Below, one piece after another: positions 8,799 through 17,337 of a stretch of 64,000 bases of DNA. The translations under genes and the position numbers were made by a program. Position 1 is the first letter of the stretch, and each line of letters begins with the position of its first letter. A model generated the notes under the pieces. The model saw only the letters and a program-made list of their open reading frames with translations. It had not been told where the DNA came from and ran no database searches. This DNA comes from Longimicrobium sp. (GTDB taxonomy: Bacteria; Gemmatimonadota; Gemmatimonadetes; Longimicrobiales; Longimicrobiaceae), in assembly GCA_036377595.1 (NCBI GenBank), contig DASUYB010000089.1:62001-126000 (forward strand), given 5' to 3'.

Positions 8799-9944
8799 CT
8801 ACTGCTCCCAGGGCAGCTCCGGCTTGCCGAAGTGGCCGTAGTTCGTGGTCAGGCGGTAGATCGGGCGCAGCAGGTCCAGCCGCTCCACGATGGCGCCCGG
8901 GCGGAAGTCGAAGTTCTGCTTCACGAACTCCGCCGCCGCGCGCTCGTCGCCCGTGCCGAAGGTGTCCACCTTCACCGACACCGGCTGCGCCACGCCGATC
9001 GCGTACGCCACCTGCACCTCGGCGCGCTTCGCCAGCCCCGCCTTCACCACCTGGCGGGCCACGAAGCGGCAGAAGTACGCGCCCGAGCGGTCCACCTTGC
9101 TCGGATCCTTGCCGCTGAACGCGCCGCCGCCGTGGCGCCCCATCCCGCCGTAGCTGTCGACGATGATCTTGCGCCCGGTGACCCCCGCGTCGGCCGACGG
9201 GCCGCCCTGCACGAAGCTGCCGGTGGGGTTCACCATCAGGTTGATGTCGTCGTGGTACCACTGCCCCAGCGCCTCGGGCACCACGTTCAGCGCGATGAAG
9301 TGGCGGATGGTCTCGCGGTCGGCGTCGGCCGCGTGCTGTGTGCTCACCAGCACGTCGGTGATGGCCACCGGCACCCCGCCCTCGTAGCGCACGGACACCT
9401 GCGTCTTGGCATCCGGCCGCAGCCAGGCCGCCGAGCCCTTGCGGCGGTGGTCGGCCAGCGAGCGCGCCAGCTTGTGCGCCAGGAGGATCGGCAGCGGCAT
9501 CAGCTCGGGCGTCTCGTCGGTCGCGTAGCCGAACATGATCCCCTGGTCGCCCGCGCCCTGCTCGCCGGAGAGACTGGTGTCGGCGTCCACCCCCTGCGCG
9601 ATCTCGGCCGCCTGGCGCGACAGGAAGAGGTGGATGTTCAGGTTGTCGGGGCGGAACACCTGGTCCGCGTCCACGTACCCGATCTCGCGCACCACCTCGC
9701 GCACCAACTCCTCGTAGTGCACGCCGTGGTTCGAGGTGATCTCGCCGGCCAGCACCACGTGGTTCTCCTTGCACAGCACCTCGCAGGCGACGCGGCTCGC
9801 GGGGTCGGCGGCCAGGTGCGCGTCGAGGATGGAGTCGGCGATGGTGTCGCACACCTTGTCGGGGTGGCCCTCGCTGACGGACTCGCTGGTGAAGGTGTAC
9901 GCCACCGTGGCCGGGGCGCGGGTGGGGTCGAGGACGGTGCTCAT
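8799..9944 (-). CDS. metK: S-adenosylmethionine synthetase
   Basis: This 381-residue enzyme makes S-adenosylmethionine from methionine and ATP. It shows TSESVSEGHPDKVCDTIAD near the N-terminus, the GEQGAGDQGIMFGYATDET ATP-site hexapeptide region, and GGGAFSGKDPSKVDRSGAY in the central domain, all diagnostic. The length is normal for MetK. The ATG at 9942-9944 (MSTVLDPTRAP) is chosen because GGGAG precedes it; an in-frame ATG 19 codons upstream adds a non-conserved tail and would overlap the attenuator-like stem region. The gene is transcribed alone from a 5' leader with at least two GC-rich hairpins, suggesting control at the leader RNA level. It lies upstream of, but is not fused to, the metY operon on the same strand. 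Confidence 0.96.
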   Translation of the reverse strand: MSTVLDPTRAPATVAYTFTSESVSEGHPDKVCDTIADSILDAHLAADPASRVACEVLCKENHVVLAGEITSNHGVHYEELVREVVREIGYVDADQVFRPDNLNIHLFLSRQAAEIAQGVDADTSLSGEQGAGDQGIMFGYATDETPELMPLPILLAHKLARSLADHRRKGSAAWLRPDAKTQVSVRYEGGVPVAITDVLVSTQHAADADRETIRHFIALNVVPEALGQWYHDDINLMVNPTGSFVQGGPSADAGVTGRKIIVDSYGGMGRHGGGAFSGKDPSKVDRSGAYFCRFVARQVVKAGLAKRAEVQVAYAIGVAQPVSVKVDTFGTGDERAAAEFVKQNFDFRPGAIVERLDLLRPIYRLTTNYGHFGKPELPWEQ

Positions 9945-10205
9945 GGTCTCCCGGTCTCGCGAAAGATTGGGGTTGGGCGCGCGGGCGCTTGGGTCCGGCA
10001 CGCGAAAAGGGTCCGCCGTCGCATGGGGACGGTGGACCCTGACGACGCTTTAGGCGGCGATCCGTTGCTGGCGCGGGCCCGCCAAGCTGTCGCTGTTCAA
10101 AGCGCCCGCGCCGCCCGCGAAGCCGCGGGCCGGATCCCAGGAATGTCAAAGGGGTCCCCGGCGTGCACCGCCGGGGACCCCCGGGCGGTTTAGCACATTT
10201 ATAAC
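9945..10205 (-). promoter_or_regulatory. Structured 5' leader of metK with a terminator-like hairpin
   Basis: On the minus strand the region contains, in order: a TATAAA-like -10 (complement of 10198-10203), a perfect 13-bp stem with a 5-nt loop (10151-10181), a GC-rich foldback region without an ATG (10040-10150), and a stem GGGTCCACCGTC/GACGGCGGACCC (10009-10039) directly followed by TTTT, 64 bases before metK. The last is a credible attenuator. I do not see the conserved core of SAM-I or the SAH riboswitch, so the ligand, if any, is unknown. The first stem could instead terminate the upstream gene. Confidence 0.5.
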
Positions 10206-10339
10206 GCGGAGCAATCGCCAGAACTCGCCGCGGCGCCACGGAGGCGCGACAGGATGATAATCCCCCCCGCCGGATCGGTCAACCCGCGCCTCGCATCCGG
10301 CCTCGGGAGGGTGCCGCCGGATCCGGGGGGACGCGGACC

Positions 10340-10903
10340 TCATCCCGGCGATGGCTGCCTTCTCGGCTCGTACCGCATCGCCACCGCCCCCGAGGCGAGC
10401 TCCAGCCGGCCCACGAGCGTCAGGTCGATCGGCTTCGAGAGCCCCGCGAACAACGTGGGCCCATGGCCGGCCAGCCTGGGATGCACGATGAGCTCGTACT
10501 CGTCGATCAATCCCAGCTCCGCCAGCGCCCGCGGGAGGGTCACGCCTCCCACGTACACTCCCCTGCCCGGCTCGCTCTTGAGCCGCCGGACGGCCGTCTC
10601 CAGGTCTCCGCGCACGAGCTCCGCGTTCCAGTCGACCCGGTCCAGCGTGCTCGACACGACGTACTTCTTCGCCGCGTCGATCGTCCGGGCGAAGGGTTCC
10701 ATCCAGTCGGGCCTCGCTCCCGCGGGCGCCGGCCCCCGCCACGCGGCCTCCATCATCTCGTACGTCACCCGGCCGAAGAGGAGGGCGTCGGCCCGGGCGA
10801 TGATCCCGGCCGCGTGACGGTGAAGCTCCTCGTCCGGGATGATCCCGCGATGATCGCAGCACCCGTCCAGGGTGACGTTGATGGAATATCGAAGCGGGCG
10901 CAT
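10340..10903 (-). CDS. Dihydrofolate reductase-like (RibD C-terminal domain) protein
   Basis: This 187-residue single-domain protein of the RibD C-terminal/dihydrofolate-reductase-like family is recognisable from RPLRYSINVTLDGC at the start, ALLFGRVTYEMM, a KYVVSSTL segment, a GRGVYVGGVTLPRALAELGL nucleotide-site loop and the EYELIVHPRLAGHGPTLF strand. Free-standing members are presumed NADPH-dependent reductases with unknown substrates and are common near stress or regulatory genes. The ATG at 10901-10903 is used; 19 more in-frame codons upstream are Arg/Pro-rich and unlike the family. The next gene upstream on the same strand is 88 bases away. A second, distantly related member occurs at 58620-59333. 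Confidence 0.8.
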   Translation of the reverse strand: MRPLRYSINVTLDGCCDHRGIIPDEELHRHAAGIIARADALLFGRVTYEMMEAAWRGPAPAGARPDWMEPFARTIDAAKKYVVSSTLDRVDWNAELVRGDLETAVRRLKSEPGRGVYVGGVTLPRALAELGLIDEYELIVHPRLAGHGPTLFAGLSKPIDLTLVGRLELASGAVAMRYEPRRQPSPG

Positions 10904-10991
10904 CGCTCCAGCGTCTCGGCGAGGCCGCGGCCCGCGCGAGGAGCGCGGCCGCGGCGGCATCCTTGTCCCGGCCTTCCCGGAGAGCGGCCCG

Positions 10992-11576
10992 TCAGCCGCG
11001 GCGGCGCTCCAGCAGCAGCATCATCAGCAGCGAGAGGACGATGCGCACCTCGTCGTGCTCGGGAAGGTCCACGATCTCCTCCACGCGGAACTTCCCCTGC
11101 ATGAACGCGGGCTCCTTCACCAGCCGCATCAGCACGGTGCCGTCGGGCGCGGTCACCGAGTAGGCGGGGTTGAAGACGTAGCCGGCGAACATCCCCACGA
11201 TGGGCAGGTCGCTGAACACGGCGTCGGCCACCTTGATCCAGGGGTTCTCTTCCTGGATGGTCAGCATCACCTGGCCGTTGACCTCGATGTCGTAGCGCGC
11301 GCGCCAGATGGAGCGGGCGCCCTGGCGCTTGACCGAGCCGATGTAGTTGCCCTGCGGGTCGGTGAAGTGGTAGCGGGCGCGGAAGTCGATCACCCGGTCG
11401 GCCTGCAGGTGGTACAGCGGCCGGGTCTGCTGCTCGTCGGCGAAGACGGTGACCTGCTCCTTCAGCTTGAACGCCTTCTGCTTCACGTACATCTTCAGGA
11501 CCCCCGCGGCGTCGATCACCGAGATCTGCGGCGACAGGGCGAACAGCTTGAAGGTCAGGCTGAGCGGGTATTGCAT
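10992..11576 (-). CDS. LURP-one-related (Tubby-like fold) family protein
   Basis: This 194-residue protein begins MQYPLSLTFKLFALSPQ and has alternating beta-strand signatures: VIDAAGVLKMYVKQKAFKL, VTVFADEQQTRPLYHL, ARYHFTDPQGNYIGSVKRQG, SIWRARYDIEVNGQ. These match the LURP-one-related/scramblase-like beta-barrel family (PF04525). Members may bind membranes or phospholipids, but no enzymatic reaction is known. A hydrophobic stretch VLSLLMMLLLE near the C-terminus could be the central helix or a membrane contact. The start at 11574-11576 is supported by the conserved first strand. The intergenic space upstream holds the heptamer repeat array at 11696-11772. Confidence 0.7.
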   Translation of the reverse strand: MQYPLSLTFKLFALSPQISVIDAAGVLKMYVKQKAFKLKEQVTVFADEQQTRPLYHLQADRVIDFRARYHFTDPQGNYIGSVKRQGARSIWRARYDIEVNGQVMLTIQEENPWIKVADAVFSDLPIVGMFAGYVFNPAYSVTAPDGTVLMRLVKEPAFMQGKFRVEEIVDLPEHDEVRIVLSLLMMLLLERRRG

Positions 11577-11670
11577 CGGCGTGGGCGGTCGGGTCAGGGT
11601 CGGACTGCGGCGCCCGGGCGGGCGCATCGGTGAGGCGCGGGAAAGTACGCCGCGGCGGGATGAAGTGAAA

Positions 11671-11775
11671 GTGCCCAGTGCCCAGTCCCCGCGCTACTGG
11701 GCACTGGGCACTGGGCACTGGGCACTGGGCACTGGGCACTGGGCACTGGGCACTGGGCACTGGGCACTGGGCACT
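11671..11775. repeat. Heptamer tandem array with an inverted leading copy
   Basis: Eleven perfect head-to-tail copies of ACTGGGC occupy 11696-11772. Two inverted copies (GCCCAGT) lie at 11671-11686, so the array can fold back on itself. There are no mismatches among the eleven copies. It lies between two minus-strand genes and is not translated in any likely gene. Confidence 0.95.
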
Positions 11776-11803
11776 CCCATCGCCGGGCGCCAAGCCCGGC
11801 GCC

Positions 11804-13201
11804 TCACAGCCAGAAGGGGATGGCGAAGGGCGGGTTCGGCTTCTTCGCCTCCTCCGGATCGCGCGGCGGCAGCTTGGCGACGGTGATGACGTGCTCGCCC
11901 TTCGCCAGCGCGGCGACGGGGAGGTAGGCGACGATCCCGCGCACGCCCGTCTTCGGATCGGCGGCGAAGCGCCAGGCGGAGGCGATCGGCTTCCCGTCCA
12001 GCGTCGCGGGCTGCAGCGAGGCGAGGCAGGCGAGCACCGCCTGGCCCGCGCGGTCGCCCTCCGGCCGCTCCGCGCCGAAGACGCCGCCGGCGGGGACAGC
12101 GGCGCGCACCCGCGGACAGCGCTCGCGCACCAGCTGGTTGTGCCGCCGCGGCCGGTAGGGGACGAACAGCCGCACGTAGGGGTCGCGCACCATGTCGGAC
12201 TGGATGAAGGGGAGCTCGGCGAAGTCCGTCCCGTCTCCCCGCCGGTCGTCGTAGTAGCCGCGCGCCACGCCCAGCGCGCCGGGCGCGTCGGGGAGGAAGT
12301 CGTAGCCGTCGGTGTGCACCGCGCCCGTCTCGTCCACCACCTTCTTCGCCGCGATCCCCACCCCGCCCACGACCAGCAGCACGGTGACCACCCGCAGCCC
12401 GCGGCGGCCGCGCAGGTTGGTCAGGAGCGTCATCATCAGCGGCGTGAACGGCACGACCTCCTGCATCCGCGTGTAGGCGCGCCCCACGCCCCGGATCACC
12501 CGCGCCAGGCGGCTGCCGGGGTCCAGCCGGTCGCCCAGCCGCTTGTCCAGCAGCGTGACCACCATGATGGGGATCACGTACAGCGCCATGACCGCCTCCA
12601 TCAGCAGCGGCCCCCGGTCGGACGCGCCGAACGCGCCGGCCACGGCGAACCCCAGCAGCATGGCCGAGCCGCCGATCATCAGCGCGTACACCAGCAGCAG
12701 CGCCAGCGCGAACGCCCCGCCGAACACCATGCTGGCCAGCCGGTCGGCGCGGTCGATCACCGTCTGCATCCGCGGCGTGCGCTGCCGCTGCATCTCGCGG
12801 ACGATGGGGCCGCCGCGCGCCCGCTCCCACACGATGCCGTTGGGGAACACCGCCTCCAGCCCGATGGCGCCCACCCAGTATCCCCGCACCGCCAGGTGCA
12901 CGCTGAAGCCCACGGCCAGCGCGTACACGGCCAGCTTCACGTAGAACCAGGCCAGGAACACCATCTGGAAGCGCGCGCCGTCCATCCGCGGCTCGATCCC
13001 GTGGAGCCACGCGTCCAGCTGCCCGGGGATCTGCAGCATGGAAAAGACGAGCGCGCCGGAGATCAGCAGCTCCAGCTCCCACGGGCGCACCGCGGGCTCG
13101 TGCGGCGTCTGCCCCAGCGTGCTCGCCGGCGGCGGCGCCACGTGGAGATCGGGGATCGGCAGCTGGCCGGAGGCCGGCGCGTCTGCGGTCTGATCGGGCA
13201 T
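11804..13201 (-). CDS. Uncharacterised multi-pass membrane protein
   Basis: This 465-residue protein is not one I recognise. After a Pro/Ala-rich soluble start it shows hydrophobic helices at about residues 45-60 (LELLISGALVFSMLQ), 85-105 (FLAWFYVKLAVYALAVGF), 160-195 (FGGAFALALLLVYALMIGG and following), 205-220 (AVMALYVIPIMVVTLL) and 270-285 (VVTVLLVVGGVGIAA). About 180 residues follow that are probably periplasmic, with no cysteine pair or catalytic motif evident. The segment between helices is rich in Arg (VWERARGG...REMQRQRTPRM) and probably cytoplasmic. It is transcribed divergently from the blaI-type operon, sharing a 260-base intergenic region. The downstream intergenic DNA holds the heptamer array. 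Confidence 0.6.
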   Translation of the reverse strand: MPDQTADAPASGQLPIPDLHVAPPPASTLGQTPHEPAVRPWELELLISGALVFSMLQIPGQLDAWLHGIEPRMDGARFQMVFLAWFYVKLAVYALAVGFSVHLAVRGYWVGAIGLEAVFPNGIVWERARGGPIVREMQRQRTPRMQTVIDRADRLASMVFGGAFALALLLVYALMIGGSAMLLGFAVAGAFGASDRGPLLMEAVMALYVIPIMVVTLLDKRLGDRLDPGSRLARVIRGVGRAYTRMQEVVPFTPLMMTLLTNLRGRRGLRVVTVLLVVGGVGIAAKKVVDETGAVHTDGYDFLPDAPGALGVARGYYDDRRGDGTDFAELPFIQSDMVRDPYVRLFVPYRPRRHNQLVRERCPRVRAAVPAGGVFGAERPEGDRAGQAVLACLASLQPATLDGKPIASAWRFAADPKTGVRGIVAYLPVAALAKGEHVITVAKLPPRDPEEAKKPNPPFAIPFWL

Positions 13202-13319
13202 GGAGACCGGGGGACTGCGGGAGATGCGGATTTCGACCGTGGGAGATGCAAATCTCTACAGGCGAACGAGTTGCCGCAAGCCTTCCCCCACCGGCGCGAT
13301 ACGCGATGGATCGATTCAC

Positions 13320-13376
13320 TTGACACCGGCGCGTCTACCTGCTGATAATTCAGCACGTGCGGAATTTTCCGCACGT
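13320..13376 (+). promoter_or_regulatory. Sigma-70-like promoter with a 22-bp palindromic operator
   Basis: TTGACA (13320-13325), an 18-base spacer and GATAAT (13344-13349) form a near-consensus promoter. A perfect 22-bp palindrome ACGTGCGGAATTTTCCGCACGT (13355-13376) covers the expected transcription start. The first gene downstream is a BlaI-family repressor, so this is the obvious candidate operator for autoregulation. The distance to the blaI start is about 86 bases. Confidence 0.75.
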
Positions 13377-13462
13377 TTCCACCGAGCGCGCCCCGGAGAG
13401 GCACCGTCCCCGCCGCCCTGTCCGCCGCGCGAACGCAGCCGCACACCGCACCCGCCGTCCCC

Positions 13463-13855
13463 ATGCCCGAGATCGACCTGGCAGGGCTCAGCCGCCGCGA
13501 GCGCCAGATCATGGAGATCGTGTACCGCCGCGGAAAGGTGACCGCCGCCGAGGTGCTCGACGAGCTTCCCGATCCCCCCACCTACTCGGCGGTGCGCGCC
13601 GCGCTGCGCCTGCTGGAGGAGAAGGGGCGGCTGGCGCACGAGATGGACGGCAAGCGCTACGTCTACCTGCCCACCACGCCGCGCAGCCGCGCCCGCACCA
13701 CCGCGCTGAAGGACGTGGTGCGCAACTTCTTCGGCGGCAGCACCGAGCAGGTGGTGAACGCGCTGCTCGAGGAGCAGAAGCCCACGGCCGCCGAGCTCGA
13801 GCGGCTGGCCGCGCTGATCGCCCGGGCCCGCGCCGACGAGGAGGAGGCCGCATGA
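13463..13855 (+). CDS. BlaI/MecI/CopY-family transcriptional repressor
   Basis: This 130-residue winged-helix repressor shows LSRRERQIMEIVYRRGKVTA, DPPTYSAVRAALRLLEEKG and HEMDGKRYVYLPT, the typical BlaI N-terminal DNA-binding domain. A C-terminal helical dimerisation part carries the cleavage-prone segment NFFGGSTEQVVNALL, the region where BlaR1-type proteases cut BlaI. The gene overlaps the next by four bases (ATGA), coupling repressor and protease. It should bind the 22-bp palindrome at 13355-13376. The ATG at 13463 is set by the family N-terminus (MPEIDLAGLSRRE). A longer frame running through from 13357 is only an out-of-frame overlap. Since no beta-lactamase is nearby, the circuit probably controls the two downstream genes or the operon itself. 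Confidence 0.9.
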   Translation: MPEIDLAGLSRRERQIMEIVYRRGKVTAAEVLDELPDPPTYSAVRAALRLLEEKGRLAHEMDGKRYVYLPTTPRSRARTTALKDVVRNFFGGSTEQVVNALLEEQKPTAAELERLAALIARARADEEEAA

Positions 13856-16134
13856 GCGCCGCGCTGCCCGCCGCCGTCTTCGCCGCGCTGGCGGACGCGG
13901 CGCTGAAGGGGTCCGTCGTCCTCGTCGCCGCCCTGGCGGCCACGCACCTGATGCGCCGCCGCTCGGCCGCCGCGCGCCACCTGGTCTGGGTGGTGGCGCT
14001 GGCGTCGATGCTGGCGCTGCCGCTGGTCACGCGCCTCCTTCCCGCGTGGCGCGTCGTCCCCGTCCCCGCGCCGCTGCGGCCCGCGACGGAGTTCGTCGCC
14101 GCCACGCCCGCGGCCGCCGCCGCGCCGGCGACGCCATCTCCATCCCCCGCGAAGCCCCTCGCGGACGCCGCCACGCCCGCCGCGGGGACGGCGTTCGCCC
14201 CCGCGCCCACATCTCCATCCCCCGCAAAGCCGTTCGACTGGAAGCGGGTGATGACGATGCTGTGGGCGGCGGGCGGCATCCTGCTCGTCGTGCGCCTGGG
14301 CTACGGGCTGGCGCGCGTGTGGTGGATGGAGCGCCGCGCGACGGAGATCACCGACGAGGGATGGGTCCACATCGCCGACCGCCTCGCGCGGCGCCTGCGC
14401 GTGGGCCGGCTGGTGACGCTGCTGCGCGAGACGCACGCGCTGGTGCCGATGACGTGGGGGATCGTGCGCCCGGTGGTCCTCCTTCCCGCCGACGCGGAGG
14501 AGTGGGACGACGAGCGCCGCACGGTTGTCCTGGCCCACGAGCTGGCGCACGTGCGCCGGTGGGACCCGGCGACGCAGTGGATCGCCCACGTGGCGATCGC
14601 GCTCTTCTGGTTCCACCCGCTGGTGTGGCTGGCCGCGCGCCGGATGCGCGAGGAGCGCGAGCACGCCTGCGACGACGCGGTGCTGTCGCTGGGGACGCGC
14701 CCGGTCGCGTACGCCGACCACCTGCTCGACATCGTCCGCTCGCTGGGCCAGGCCGAGGGCCCCGCCGCCGCGCTGGCGATGGCGCGCCGGTCGCAGTTCG
14801 AGGGGCGCCTGCTGGCCATCCTCGACGCCGCCACGCCGCGCGGCGGGGTGAGCCGCGGGCTGGGCTTCGCCGCGCTGATCGTCGCGGCGGCGGCGGTGGC
14901 GCCGCTGGCCGCGCTGCGCGCCGTCCCCTCGCCCGCCGCCGCGCTGCAGGCGACGCCGGCGCCGGAGGACGTGTCCACGCTGACGGTGAGGATCGCCGGG
15001 ATCGACGCCCCGCCGCCGCGGGACGGGGGGATCGCCGGCAAGATCCGCGATTCCTCCGCGTCGGTCCGCCGCTCCGCCGCGAAGGCGCTGGGGCTCGGCG
15101 GCACGCCGGCGGCGACGGAGCAGCCGGCCGTCCCCGCCGCCGCCGCGCCGGCGACCGAGCGCACGCCGGTGACGACCGCGCCGGCGGATACGCCGCCCGC
15201 CGCCGTGGCGAGCCTGGCCGGCGCGGACACGCACACGCTGATGAGCCGGCTGGGGACGGCGGATCCCGGGCTGTACGCCGCCATCATCCGCGCCGCGGAC
15301 GAGATCAAGTCGTCCACCGACCGCCGCCTCATCCTCACCCTGCTGCTGGAGAAGGGCGACCTGAGCGCGGACAACGTCACCGCCATCATCCGCTCGGCGA
15401 AGACGATCGAATCCGACACCGACCGCCGGCTGGTGCTAGACGCGGCCCTGCATCACCGCGCCTTCCCCTCGAACCCGGTCCCCCACGTCTTCTACGAGGC
15501 GCTGGCCGCCTTCTCCTCCAACACCGACGAGCGGCTGGTGATGTCGGCGCTGCTGGACGCGCACCGGCTGAACGCCGACTGCCTGGCGCTGCTCTTCGCC
15601 GAGCTGGCGCGGATGGGCTCGGACGCCGAGCGGCGGCTGGTGCTGATGACCGCCGCCAGCACGCAGCGGATGGACGCGCGCAACCGCGATGCGTACGTGG
15701 CCGCCACGCGCGCCATGCGCTCGGACTCGGAGCGGATGCTGGCGCTGAACGCGCTGCTGAGCGCCGCCGGCGGATCGTCCTCGCGCGGCGGCACGGGCGC
15801 ACGCGGCGAGTCCACCGCCGCCCAGCCCTCCGCCGCCCGCGGCGAGCAGACGTGGGACGCCGACACGCACATCGAGGCCGACGGGCGCGACGTGATCCTC
15901 CGCACGCGCGGCGTGGTCTTCACCCGCAACCGCTGGGAGATCGTGCGCATCCGGCGCGGCGGCTCGCTGGTGGCGCAGGAGACGCGCGGCGGCACCGTCC
16001 GCAGGCTGACCGCCCGCCCCGGCGAGGACGGCCGCCCGGTCTACACCTACACGGTGGACGGACGCGCCCGCGGCTACGACGGCCCCGCGCGCGGCTGGTT
16101 CGAGGCGCTGGTGCGCGAGTTCACCGGCAGCTGA
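13852..16134 (+). CDS. M56 (BlaR1-like) membrane metalloprotease with a repeat-type sensor region
   Basis: This 760-residue integral membrane protease has N-terminal hydrophobic helices at about residues 10-30 and 40-60, then a Pro/Ala-rich linker containing two near-identical TSPSPAKP segments. Further helices lie at about 128-148 and 243-260, with the zinc motif HELAH at 229-233 and EREHACDDAVL downstream, all as in BlaR1/MecR1. The last helix is near 335-355. Instead of a penicillin-binding sensor, the C-terminal outer part carries at least five repeats of the form S-D-T-D-R-R-L-V-L spaced about 35 residues (roughly 485-640). A beta-rich domain (about 665-760) follows, with DGRDVILRTRG and YTYTVDGRARGYD. 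Both modules recur, in the opposite order, in the next gene. Known M56 proteins cleave the partner repressor after sensing an external signal; what this one senses is unknown. Confidence 0.88.
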   Translation: MSAALPAAVFAALADAALKGSVVLVAALAATHLMRRRSAAARHLVWVVALASMLALPLVTRLLPAWRVVPVPAPLRPATEFVAATPAAAAAPATPSPSPAKPLADAATPAAGTAFAPAPTSPSPAKPFDWKRVMTMLWAAGGILLVVRLGYGLARVWWMERRATEITDEGWVHIADRLARRLRVGRLVTLLRETHALVPMTWGIVRPVVLLPADAEEWDDERRTVVLAHELAHVRRWDPATQWIAHVAIALFWFHPLVWLAARRMREEREHACDDAVLSLGTRPVAYADHLLDIVRSLGQAEGPAAALAMARRSQFEGRLLAILDAATPRGGVSRGLGFAALIVAAAAVAPLAALRAVPSPAAALQATPAPEDVSTLTVRIAGIDAPPPRDGGIAGKIRDSSASVRRSAAKALGLGGTPAATEQPAVPAAAAPATERTPVTTAPADTPPAAVASLAGADTHTLMSRLGTADPGLYAAIIRAADEIKSSTDRRLILTLLLEKGDLSADNVTAIIRSAKTIESDTDRRLVLDAALHHRAFPSNPVPHVFYEALAAFSSNTDERLVMSALLDAHRLNADCLALLFAELARMGSDAERRLVLMTAASTQRMDARNRDAYVAATRAMRSDSERMLALNALLSAAGGSSSRGGTGARGESTAAQPSAARGEQTWDADTHIEADGRDVILRTRGVVFTRNRWEIVRIRRGGSLVAQETRGGTVRRLTARPGEDGRPVYTYTVDGRARGYDGPARGWFEALVREFTGS

Positions 16135-16227
16135 TCGCGGCGGGCGCGCGAGCCCCGCGCGCCCGCCGTCCTTTTCGTCTCAAATGCTGATTTTTCAACA
16201 GTTGCAACCACCCTCCCCGGAGCAACG

Positions 16228-17337
16228 ATGCGAACCGCCGCCCTGATCCTCCCCGCCCTCCTCCTCCTGGCGCCGCCCGCGCGGGCACAGGAGCGCCACA
16301 GCTACGGCGAGACGCAGATCGTCTCGTCGCACGACGGCCGCCAGCTGGAGGTGCGCGCCCGCGGCCGCGTGGAGTTCAACGACGCGGGCGACTGGGTGGA
16401 GTCGATGGAGCCCGGCGCGTCGCTGACGGTGCGCGAGGAGCAGGGCGGCCGCGAGCAGCGCATCGAGTTCCGCTCGGACGGCGACGGCGTGGAGATGCGC
16501 TACCGGGTGAACGGCCGCGAGCGCCCGCTCGACGCCGCGGGGCGGGACTGGGCGCGCCGCACGATCCGCGAGGCCACGCGCGAGAGCGGGATCGGCGCCG
16601 ACGCGCGCGTCGCCCGCATCCGGCGGCGCGCGGGGGTGGCGGGGGTGCTGGCCGACATGGCCGACCTCCGCACCGACACCGGGCGGCGGCTGTACTACCG
16701 CGCGCTGCTGGCCAGCGGCCCCATGTCCGACGCCGACTTCGCGCGGGTGATGGACGACGCGGGCGCGCGGATTCGCTCGAACACCGAGCGCCGGCTGGTG
16801 CTGGTGGAGGCCGCGGACCGGGTGAGCGGCGGCCGCGGGCTGGCGGCGCTCCTCCGCGCGGCGGGAGGGATGGAGAGCGACACCGAGACGCGCCTCGTCC
16901 TCACCCGCGTCGCCGAGCGCAACGCGCTGGCCGAGCCGGCGGCGCGCGACGCCTTCTTCCGCGCCGTGGAGGGGATCGGCAGCGGGACGGAGCGCCGGCT
17001 CGTCCTCCTCACCGCGCTCCGCCGCGGCGCGCTGGCGGATGCGGGCTTCCGCGCCGCGTTCTTCCGCGCGGTGGACGGGATCGGGAGCGACACCGAGCGC
17101 CGGCTCGTGCTCGTCTCCGCGCTGGAGCGCGCGTCCGAGCCGACGGCCGTCGCCGCGCTGCGCTCCGCGGCGGAGATGGGGTCGGACACGGAGAAGCGGC
17201 TGGTGCTGACCCGCGTCCCCTCCGGGCTGCTCGGCTCGCCGCGCGTGACGGACGCCTACCGCGCGGTGGTCGGCGGGATGCGCTCCGACACCGAGCGGCG
17301 CCTGGCCCTCTCCTTCCTGGTGAACGGGGGGCGGTGA
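16228..17337 (+). CDS. Secreted protein sharing modules with the M56 sensor (SDTERRLVL repeats)
   Basis: This 369-residue protein has a signal peptide (residues 1-19, ending PPARAQ). Residues about 22-115 form a beta-rich domain with DGRQLEVRARGRVEFND and MRYRVNGRERPLDAAGRDW, similar to the C-terminal domain of the preceding M56 protease. From about residue 130 to the end run six or seven repeats, each with S-D-T-E-R-R-L-V-L-x-x (examples IRSNTERRLVLVEA, IGSDTERRLVLVSA, MGSDTEKRLVLTRV), again shared with the M56 protein. I do not recognise a named family. The product should be periplasmic or surface-exposed. It starts 93 bases after the M56 gene and its stop overlaps the next start. The shared, permuted modules suggest it competes with, mimics or binds the protease sensor. 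Confidence 0.8.
   Translation: MRTAALILPALLLLAPPARAQERHSYGETQIVSSHDGRQLEVRARGRVEFNDAGDWVESMEPGASLTVREEQGGREQRIEFRSDGDGVEMRYRVNGRERPLDAAGRDWARRTIREATRESGIGADARVARIRRRAGVAGVLADMADLRTDTGRRLYYRALLASGPMSDADFARVMDDAGARIRSNTERRLVLVEAADRVSGGRGLAALLRAAGGMESDTETRLVLTRVAERNALAEPAARDAFFRAVEGIGSGTERRLVLLTALRRGALADAGFRAAFFRAVDGIGSDTERRLVLVSALERASEPTAVAALRSAAEMGSDTEKRLVLTRVPSGLLGSPRVTDAYRAVVGGMRSDTERRLALSFLVNGGR

Noticed and set aside
9945-10205. Known SAM-I or SAH riboswitch upstream of metK
   Set aside because: The conserved cores of these classes are not visible; only generic hairpins and a terminator are supported.
11696-11772. CRISPR array
   Set aside because: The repeats are 7 bases with no spacers, so it is a simple tandem repeat; no cas genes nearby.
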